Source: GCA-2737665 sp044344795 (GTDB lineage Bacteria > Bacteroidota > Bacteroidia > Palsa-965). From it: a DNA stretch of 10,236 nt. The stretch is from NCBI GenBank assembly GCA_044344795.1, contig JBIJCF010000057.1, positions 1 to 10,236 of the forward strand, written 5' to 3'. Below are positions 1 through 5,931 of this stretch, in pieces. The position numbers and the translations under genes were made by a program. The notes beneath the pieces were generated by a model. That model was given only the letters and a program-made list of their open reading frames with translations. It did not search any database and was not told the DNA's origin. Position 1 is the stretch's first letter. Every line of letters starts with the position of its first letter.

Positions 1-51
1 TGCGAGTAATTGGACGTATTACTAATTTGAAAATTTTTCATCATTAAATTA

Positions 52-160
52 TTTGGGCGTGTCCCTTTCGGGTCGGGCTATTCACTTCTAGTCCTCGCCG
101 CCTCATAAATTCGGCTGCTGTGGGCTATCCGTTTCTATCCCTCACGCAACTCCGCGTGTA
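52..160. repeat. Structured intergenic repeat-like element of the Bacteroidota type
   Basis: This is a noncoding stretch with the layout TTTGGGCGTG, a CCC-TTTC-GGG mini-hairpin (63-72), TCGGGCTATTC, a variable middle, GGGCTATCCG and finally CTATCCCTCACGCAA. The outer arms GCGTG (57-61) and CACGC (143-147) are complementary. The CACGC arm can instead pair with GCGTG at 154-158, six bases downstream, so two mutually exclusive folds exist. From memory, intergenic elements with the same start (GGGCGT..CCC..GGGTCGGGCT) and end (ATCCCTCACGCAA) are scattered in multiple copies through many Bacteroidota genomes. I know of no settled function for them. Only one copy is visible here, so calling it a repeat relies on that recollection. 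It lies directly upstream of the secreted-protein operon and could act as a leader structure or the terminator of a gene left of the window. Confidence 0.55.
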
Positions 161-233
161 AAGAGTTTATTTATCCGAACACAAACGTTTATTATACGCC
201 TTAATCGCATACGCTGCTGCATTTTTGCCTCCT

Positions 234-2423
234 ATGCAGCGACTCATTCGTAGCATTAGTGTTATCGTGTTGTTGTGTTGCACCATTGTTGTGCGAGCGC
301 AGAATTATCCCGTGCAGGTAAGTGTGCAACTGTTGCCACCATTCTCCGGTTATCTTCCCGACTACACCGTTACTGCATCCGAACAGCTGCGTGCGTTTGT
401 GGTGTTCAATGATTTCACCGTTGCCTCGTACAACATCAAATTCAAATTCTCCCTGCAAGGACAAGGTATTACCATGCAAAGTCCTTCCTGGTATTTCATG
501 GGTCCTGTCAACGTGCAGCCCGGAGTGCCGCTGATGTTAAGCGGTAGCGATTTGGCCCCATTACTCGCTGTCAACAATTTGCAATTTACCGGCATCACGC
601 CACAACAATACAATCAGCAAAAAGTATTGCCCGAAGGTTTGTACACCTTGTGCATCACCGCATACGACTTCGCGAATCCTGTTCCTATTCAGGTGAGCAA
701 TGAGGCTTGTGTTCAGGTGTGGATGGGCATCAACGATCCGCCTTTGTTGAATTTTCCGTTGTGCGAAAGTGAAGTGAATATCATCACACCACAAAACATC
801 ACCTTCAGTTGGACGCCGCTGCACATGAACGGTCCTACATCACAACTCGGCACCGAATACGATTTCGAATTGTACGAAGTACGCCCGGACAACAATCCTC
901 CCGGCAACGTGCTGTTAACACAAGCGCCCATTTTTACACTTACCACTACACAAACTATGCTCATGTACGGCATTGCCGAACCTCCGCTGATTCCCGGCAT
1001 GGAATACGTGTGGCGTGTGCGCGCGCGCGATGTAGAAGGTCGCCCGTTATTTCGCAACAACGGCTGGTCGCAGTATTGCACGTTTACCTGGGGCAATTCA
1101 TTAAGTGTATTGGGCAATCTCGCCGCATTGCAACTCACCGCGCAAGCTGTTAACGCACGACAGGCACAGGCGCAGTGGGACAGTTTGAGCGTATATGCGT
1201 CGTACAAGTTGCAGTTTCGCAAACTAAACACGAGCAATTGGTTTCCGCAAAACACCAATCAACGCACCGCACGCGTTAACGGACTCGAACCTCAAACCAC
1301 TTACGAAGCACAGGTGGTGGGCATTTTACCCAATGGCAACGAAGGACCCGTAAGCAACACCGTTACATTCACAACACCCGCTATTCCTGTTTATCAATGC
1401 GGTCAGTTGAGTGTTGCGCCTTCTATGCAAACCTTTCAGCCGTTAACACAAGCCACGGAAGGAATGATCTGGCAAGTGGGACAATTTGAAATGAGTGTAC
1501 TCACGCTACAAAGCACTGCCAACAATGCCGGATTTTATTCAGGCACCGGTCGCATTGTAATGCCACTTGGAATAACTGTAGGCTGCACCTTCAACGGCAT
1601 TCAGATCGGTCAGGACATGCGCATGTACCAGGGCGAAGTCCGCGCCATGAGCGAAGGTGTGGGGAGTTGGTTGAACGGGTGGGTGAGTCAACAATTTCAA
1701 TACGATACAAGTATTATCGTGAATTGTATTATTGACAGCGTGTATACCAATGCTGCAGGACAAGTAGTCGTGCTTTGCGAAAATGGCAGCACGCAAATTA
1801 TTACGGTTGATCCGGAAGGAGGAATTCTGATTGTCGATCCTAATGGAAATCAGTGGGTGGTGAATGAAAACGGAGCGACGTATGTAGACAACGGTACTGT
1901 ACTTCCTTTCTCTACAGATCCGTTGTCACCTGAAGAGTTGGATATTATGAAAAGAGCGATGACTCTTATTCGTAATGAATACACTCCCTCTGTTGTCAAT
2001 CAGAAGCAACTGAGCATGGCACTTGCACAACAACAAGTGCAAGGACGCACGCAACAACAGGCAGCATCTTTAGGAACAAACAACACCTCGAATAATAGCG
2101 ACGACGATGCAACTGTGATCGGCTTCACGTGGATTACACCGCAAAACGACAATGGCAATGTATTGGGTAAAGCATTTAAAACTGCGCAAGTCGATTATTT
2201 ATCCGCGCGTGTGCTCGTAGCCATTTCTGCAGCTGATGCGAGTGATGAAGATCTGGCAGTTGTAGGAAATTATTTACATGTAAATAACATCTTGTTTAGA
2301 AGTTTTGTTGCTCAACAAACACAGGCCGGTCGCACTCCGCAACAAATTGCCGTTGATGTTACCGAGCAAGGCATTAAACCATTTGTACAACGCACCGTCG
2401 CACAACAATTAGATAAACGTTAA
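234..2423 (+). CDS. Exported TANFOR/fibronectin type III domain protein, first gene of toxin operon
   Basis: This is a 729-residue exported protein. I chose the ATG at 234 because it starts directly into a signal peptide (Arg, then a hydrophobic Ile/Val/Leu/Cys run, ending near residue 23 at VRAQ). A TTG nine bases upstream is in frame but adds nothing. Residues ~26-175 (PVQVSVQLLPPFSGYL through GINDPPLLNFP) resemble the TANFOR domain of Bacteroidota surface proteins. Residues ~190-290 form a beta-rich Ig/FnIII-like segment (FSWTPLHMNG, YVWRVRARD), and ~298-381 are a standard FnIII domain (LEPQTTYEAQVVGI). After that comes a segment with NNAGFYSGTGRIVMP and a conserved-looking IGQDMRMYQGEV, a pattern I associate with Bacteroidota polymorphic-toxin proteins. 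The last ~130 residues are Gln/Asn-rich and end in no recognisable type IX secretion tail. The next gene starts four bases after the stop, so the two are almost certainly co-transcribed. An adhesive or scaffold role for the downstream effector is inference. Domain assignments are from memory of the families. Confidence 0.85.
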   Translation: MQRLIRSISVIVLLCCTIVVRAQNYPVQVSVQLLPPFSGYLPDYTVTASEQLRAFVVFNDFTVASYNIKFKFSLQGQGITMQSPSWYFMGPVNVQPGVPLMLSGSDLAPLLAVNNLQFTGITPQQYNQQKVLPEGLYTLCITAYDFANPVPIQVSNEACVQVWMGINDPPLLNFPLCESEVNIITPQNITFSWTPLHMNGPTSQLGTEYDFELYEVRPDNNPPGNVLLTQAPIFTLTTTQTMLMYGIAEPPLIPGMEYVWRVRARDVEGRPLFRNNGWSQYCTFTWGNSLSVLGNLAALQLTAQAVNARQAQAQWDSLSVYASYKLQFRKLNTSNWFPQNTNQRTARVNGLEPQTTYEAQVVGILPNGNEGPVSNTVTFTTPAIPVYQCGQLSVAPSMQTFQPLTQATEGMIWQVGQFEMSVLTLQSTANNAGFYSGTGRIVMPLGITVGCTFNGIQIGQDMRMYQGEVRAMSEGVGSWLNGWVSQQFQYDTSIIVNCIIDSVYTNAAGQVVVLCENGSTQIITVDPEGGILIVDPNGNQWVVNENGATYVDNGTVLPFSTDPLSPEELDIMKRAMTLIRNEYTPSVVNQKQLSMALAQQQVQGRTQQQAASLGTNNTSNNSDDDATVIGFTWITPQNDNGNVLGKAFKTAQVDYLSARVLVAISAADASDEDLAVVGNYLHVNNILFRSFVAQQTQAGRTPQQIAVDVTEQGIKPFVQRTVAQQLDKR

Positions 2424-2427
2424 CCCA

Positions 2428-5031
2428 ATGAAACAATTTTTTGCGCTGACTTTTCTGATACTAAGCGCGCTTACATTACGAGCGTTGCAAGTGGATACTG
2501 ACGCCATGCAGCAACTCATTGCTTCGGGACAACGCGAGCTGTGCAACGCCATTGAACACAACAACACATTACGAAAAGCAGGAGCTACAACAGGCTATCG
2601 TTTTTTTATTGCTCCCGATCCGCCACTGCATCCGAACGCACGTGTTGAATATGTTGGTGCGCAGAAAGGCAGCACTATTCCGCAACATGTAATTGACACC
2701 CTTAACGCGCGCTGCTCTCGCGATTATGTGCAATTTGGAGTGGAGTTATTTCTGGTTCACATCAACTCGTTGGATGTTGTGGTGAATGGTCAAATGCCCG
2801 AACAAGTGAATATTCGTGATTTACTGGTTAACGGGCTGTACGACGAACAAAACAATATCGACACGCTTCGCCGACTGCATAAGGAAATTGCAACACGCAT
2901 TGTTTCGGGTGTAGCCTATAGCCTAAACCGCACCTCTTTATTTTATATCGTCGGAGATTATTGCGGAGTATTCTCGCCAAATGGGAAAGAGGGTTGTTGG
3001 CGATACGGGCGTGTCAGTAGCTTCGCGGGCCCCGGCCCTTTAGGCGATCAAGCAGATGAATTTCGCGATAATTTTTTTCGTCGTACCGATGCTATTGGTT
3101 CTATGTTGCTGCCGGATCGCCTCATTAAAATTGAAGAGGAGTTCCGCAAAAGCATGTTGGTATATACCCAACGCCAACTCATCACATCGTCCTTTCATCC
3201 GAATTTTCTTAATCCCATTTTCGAAAATTTTGACGACGCTGCTTATGCTGACTTAACGCTTGAACAGCGCTTGCACGCACTGCACGTGTATAGCGGATAC
3301 GCCATGCTCAGCAGTTGGGGAACGGTTACAAGTGAAGAGAGTGTTGTACTCAAGATCATCAAATACACGCCACCCGAACAAGCCGTTGGTTTACTGCAGG
3401 GCATGGAAGCGCCGTCCACAGCCGTGGAGGCAAACTCTGCCTATACCGGAACCACGGGAGGAGAAGCGCTCATTTATAAACTGGTTGATCGAACTGATGA
3501 CGCAATCTTGTACGGTCAGAACAACTATCAGTTGTTGATGAAACACATCAGCGCCACATGTATCAAGTCGCCTGCTGCAGTGGACTATTGTGTGGGTAGT
3601 ACTGATGTCGCGCAGTTCACCACGGTGATTAATTGGAAGGACAGTTATTTGTTAAGTAACCCACCGGCGGGGCACATCGAATATGTTGCGGAATTAAAAA
3701 CATCGGGTAAAGTAAGTTACACGACCAAAACAGCACGCAGAGTTGTGACGTACGTTCAAGCCGGCGAACCGGTTGAGCATGTGGAGTGGGATGAATCCAC
3801 CACCGCAGTTGAATTAAGTCCTTTCTCCTTTGTCATTCTGAACAACACCAGCAACTTGAGCATGATTGGTGATGTGATGAATGGCGCGGGACCGCAAATG
3901 GTTCCCGCTCTTATGCTCAAGTACTGCGCCGACAAGCAGTTTAATGATAATGCCATCACTGCATGCGCTGTTGCATTAGATATCGTCGGTGTTGTTACCG
4001 GTCCCGGATTGATCACCGCTGCATTGCGCGCAGGTCGTTTAGCGGTTGCCGCATTTGAAGCTGTGCAGCTACTAGGCGCCGCCGGCAACCTCGTTGCCAA
4101 CAATGTCAATAGCCCCGGGTTGCAAGCCGTTATCAACAAGTACAACGCCATTGTGGGTATTTGGGGTCTAACGCGCATTGCTACCGCCGGCACGCGCTAC
4201 ACCCTCGATTATTTCACCGCCGCCAAATCGAACCAGCTGAGTACAATCACTACGGTAATTGCCGATGAATACGCCGGCTTGTACGATGCCGCAAAAGCTG
4301 AGATTGATGCTGCACCTGAAGCCCTGAAGAAACCATTGAGCAAGATGAAGGAGTTGGTGGGGAAAGGGGTGAGTGGGGGTATCGTTGGAACATTTAATAA
4401 AAGTTTCATCGCAGGGATTAGTGGATTTTCAGATAATATTTCGAGTTTAGCTTTTCAAAATGGAATTGATCTAACCGTTTTTAAAAATATTCAGAAAGAA
4501 TCATTCGTGAATTTAACGGTTCAGCAAAAAGTAATTGTAAATAATATTAGAAGTAATATCCCTTCGCCTGATGTAAATACAGTTCTTCAAAAAGCAATAC
4601 CCAAGTCTGAAATAAATGACTACTTAACAGGGTATAGAAATCAAGTTGGAGGCTATATAACCACAGCTAAGGACGCTAAACACTTAAATTCATTTGATGA
4701 AATTTATTACGGGATGAGATTAGATTATTCGGGAACAAAGTTTTCACTAAATGATGGAAGTTGCGGTATAATCAGATATAAAGTATCTTCTGTTAATTCA
4801 ATTGAGATTCCCAAGAGTCCTGCAAATGGTGGTAATATTTCTGATCCTTTGCCATTCACTGGTCATGGGTTTACATCTGCGGAGAATGGATTATTAGGTG
4901 TTCCTGAGTGGAAATCAGATTATCTGACACCAAATGAAGGTGCAGAGATATATGAAGTATTTTCAGATGGTCGTGAGATTTTAAGAGCTACATTTTCATC
5001 GTCACTAAATAGATTTATATCAGTGCAATGA
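2428..5031 (+). CDS. Large exported protein with hydrophobic pre-toxin segment and AT-rich C-terminal effector-like domain
   Basis: This is an 867-residue protein with a clear signal peptide (MKQFFALTFLILSALTLRA, cleavage near residue 19), placing it in the periplasm or outside. Residues 20-300 are unrecognised. Residues ~302-370 contain SEESVVLKIIKYTPPEQ, a run of small residues, then LVDRTDDAILYGQNNYQLL, a pattern I recall from Bacteroidota polymorphic toxins just ahead of the toxin module. Residues ~505-562 are strongly hydrophobic (DIVGVVTGPGLITAALRAG), consistent with a membrane-inserting or packaging pre-toxin region. Around residue 650 (GKGVSGG) base composition drops sharply: hand counts give 28/60 G+C at 4201-4260 but 15/60 at 4501-4560. 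The remaining ~217 residues behave as a swapped-in C-terminal domain with GGYIT (741-745), MRLDY (763-767), CGIIRYKV (779-786), PFTGHGFTSAENG (809-821) and GAEIYEV (838-844). No nuclease HNH motif, deaminase HxE/CxxC pair or papain-like triad is evident. An ADP-ribosyltransferase-like fold is possible but only a guess. The next gene overlaps its stop by four bases. Confidence 0.8.
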   Translation: MKQFFALTFLILSALTLRALQVDTDAMQQLIASGQRELCNAIEHNNTLRKAGATTGYRFFIAPDPPLHPNARVEYVGAQKGSTIPQHVIDTLNARCSRDYVQFGVELFLVHINSLDVVVNGQMPEQVNIRDLLVNGLYDEQNNIDTLRRLHKEIATRIVSGVAYSLNRTSLFYIVGDYCGVFSPNGKEGCWRYGRVSSFAGPGPLGDQADEFRDNFFRRTDAIGSMLLPDRLIKIEEEFRKSMLVYTQRQLITSSFHPNFLNPIFENFDDAAYADLTLEQRLHALHVYSGYAMLSSWGTVTSEESVVLKIIKYTPPEQAVGLLQGMEAPSTAVEANSAYTGTTGGEALIYKLVDRTDDAILYGQNNYQLLMKHISATCIKSPAAVDYCVGSTDVAQFTTVINWKDSYLLSNPPAGHIEYVAELKTSGKVSYTTKTARRVVTYVQAGEPVEHVEWDESTTAVELSPFSFVILNNTSNLSMIGDVMNGAGPQMVPALMLKYCADKQFNDNAITACAVALDIVGVVTGPGLITAALRAGRLAVAAFEAVQLLGAAGNLVANNVNSPGLQAVINKYNAIVGIWGLTRIATAGTRYTLDYFTAAKSNQLSTITTVIADEYAGLYDAAKAEIDAAPEALKKPLSKMKELVGKGVSGGIVGTFNKSFIAGISGFSDNISSLAFQNGIDLTVFKNIQKESFVNLTVQQKVIVNNIRSNIPSPDVNTVLQKAIPKSEINDYLTGYRNQVGGYITTAKDAKHLNSFDEIYYGMRLDYSGTKFSLNDGSCGIIRYKVSSVNSIEIPKSPANGGNISDPLPFTGHGFTSAENGLLGVPEWKSDYLTPNEGAEIYEVFSDGREILRATFSSSLNRFISVQ
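4350..4380 (+). other. G-rich tract at the body/effector junction
   Basis: The coding strand holds G runs of 2, 4, 4 and 5 within about 30 bases, encoding roughly ELVGKGVSGG. The tract sits exactly where the G+C-balanced body of the large exported gene gives way to the AT-rich C-terminal domain. It could be a recombination point for exchanging effector tails, or just a glycine-rich linker. Its position is clear from the sequence; its role is inference. Confidence 0.45.
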
Positions 5032-5501
5032 TACTTTTAGGTGCAAATAATTACACTCTGCATGAAGACAAAATTTGTCTTATTTTAGATCAGAGAAGCG
5101 AAAGTCCGCTTACGGATGCTGAGAAAACTGTCAGCATCTGTATTGATTGTGAAAAGGAAGGCTTTGTAAAACATCCTTTTGAGAATCTGTATTGCAAGTC
5201 CGTTTATTTATCAGAATTGTCCAACGCTTTTTTCTCTCAAACGTATGCTATATATGGAGATATAAGAGTGAAGGTTTATGGAAATACAAAGAACCCAGAT
5301 CTTGTTTTCATAACTACGATAGATAGAGTAAAAGCGGAGCCCCAATCATTTGTTGATATGGGCACATACTACGGTAAAGATGTAGGCATAGCAGAACTAG
5401 ACAAACTCTGGGAAGAATACTCCCCATCATCGCTAAACTTGCCCATGCCGGAAGGTTTGCCTAAAGAGCGTGTTATAGAAATTCCGAAGAGGGATTTGTA
5501 A
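5028..5501 (+). CDS. Putative cognate immunity protein of the preceding effector
   Basis: This is a 157-residue protein that I do not recognise as a family. It has no signal peptide or membrane segment and is rich in charged and aromatic residues (KICLILDQRSESPLTDAEK, YAIYGDIRVKVYGN, GTYYGKDVGIAELDKLWEEY), so it should be a soluble cytoplasmic protein. Its start ATG overlaps the TGA of the exported gene (ATGA), implying translational coupling. Its composition is AT-rich like the effector tail (hand count 19/60 G+C at 5161-5220), unlike both the operon's first gene and the flanking housekeeping genes. A small, signal-less gene fused translationally to the 3' end of a secreted protein with a variable tail is the standard place for an immunity gene, whose product would neutralise the toxin domain before export or after uptake from siblings. 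The function rests entirely on this context. A stop followed by a run of seven T (5502-5508) ends the operon. Confidence 0.7.
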   Translation: MILLGANNYTLHEDKICLILDQRSESPLTDAEKTVSICIDCEKEGFVKHPFENLYCKSVYLSELSNAFFSQTYAIYGDIRVKVYGNTKNPDLVFITTIDRVKAEPQSFVDMGTYYGKDVGIAELDKLWEEYSPSSLNLPMPEGLPKERVIEIPKRDL

Positions 5502-5539
5502 TTTTTTTCGCCGGACGCCATCGATTGAATGATCCCTCG

Positions 5540-5556
5540 GTATTAAGGTTTAATAC
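5540..5556. other. Small AT-rich inverted repeat downstream of the operon
   Basis: GTATTA and TAATAC flank a five-base loop (AGGTT). The stem is only six pairs and AT-rich, so on its own it is weak. It may help destabilise transcription past the operon end, but it has no T-tract and could be chance. Confidence 0.25.
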
Positions 5557-5586
5557 GAACGCCTTCTTCAAGCACATTGTGCACTA

Positions 5587-5629
5587 GTGGTGATTTCGAC
5601 TCCCGATAGCTATCGGGGTCAATCACCAC
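5587..5629. terminator. Long hairpin in the convergent intergenic region, candidate bidirectional terminator
   Basis: The core is a perfect 16-bp palindrome, CCCGATAGCTATCGGG (5602-5617). It is extended outward by GAC/GTC (one bulged T) and then by GTGGTGATT (5587-5595) pairing with AATCACCAC (5621-5629), with a two-base TC bulge on the left arm. The whole is a near-continuous stem of about 20 pairs lying between two convergent genes, where a shared terminator is expected. No strong T-tract follows on either strand, so it may act as an mRNA 3'-end stabiliser rather than a classical intrinsic terminator. I recall the GATAGCTATC-centred palindrome as frequent in Bacteroidota intergenic DNA, but I cannot count copies here. 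Confidence 0.6.
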
Positions 5630-5671
5630 AATTACCCACCCACCTGCTAGCATCCTCCTCTCTCTCGTGTA

Positions 5672-5931
5672 TTTTAATCCACTAGCGGCGTTTCGGCAAG
5701 CTCAACCACCGCAAAGTATTGAAAGCTTTCCCTATATCACTAGCAAATCATAATCTCGTACGAATCACCACCTCCCCTAAAAATCATCCTCTTCTTCCTT
5801 CTTTTAATCAACTAGCGGCGTTTCGACAAGCTCCACCACCGCAAAGTATTGAAAGCTTTCCCTTTAACACTACGAAATCATAATCTCGTACGAATCACCT
5901 CCCCTAAAAATCATCCTCTTCTTCTTCCTTC
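5672..5931. repeat. 130-bp tandem duplication spanning the 3' end of the AsmA-like gene
   Basis: There are two head-to-tail copies, about 5672-5801 and 5802-5931. Both contain ACTAGCGGCGTTTCG, ACCACCGCAAAGTATTGAAA, AATCATAATCTCGTACGAAT and TCCCCTAAAAATCATCCTC. By eye I count about seven substitutions and two compensating 3-base indels. The right copy includes the real last ~28 bases of the minus-strand AsmA-like gene (KKEEEEDDF plus stop). The left copy carries an orphan version reading KKEEEDDF plus stop on the minus strand, one GAA shorter. A more degraded third tail may lie just left, where AATCACCAC (5621-5629), CATCCTCCTC and TTTTAATCCACTAGCGGCG occur in the same order. Each full unit holds the palindromes GAAAGCTTTC and TCGTACGA and a motif GAGCTTGYCGAAAC (minus strand). 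Confidence 0.85.

Noticed and set aside
225..233. TTG at 225 as the start of the TANFOR/FnIII gene
   Set aside because: The ATG at 234 gives a normal signal peptide. The three extra residues (Leu/Met, Pro, Pro) add nothing and TTG is a rare start.
160..233. A Bacteroidota sigma-factor promoter (TTTG...TAnnTTTG) before the operon
   Set aside because: No acceptable TAnnTTTG box with a correctly spaced upstream element is present. AT-rich pieces such as TTTATTATACG are too weak to call.
713..1258. Minus-strand open frame of 181 codons
   Set aside because: It lies fully inside the well-supported TANFOR/FnIII gene, has unusual Cys/Ser-rich composition and no recognisable domain.
3756..4193. Minus-strand open frame of 145 codons, Ala/Pro/Thr-rich
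   Set aside because: It is antisense to the hydrophobic pre-toxin segment. Its composition is what reverse reading of Ala/Val/Gly codons produces.
5502..5903. CRISPR array or small gene in the convergent intergenic region
   Set aside because: The repeats are one 130-bp tandem duplication rather than short regularly spaced repeats with unique spacers, and there is no open frame with coding character.
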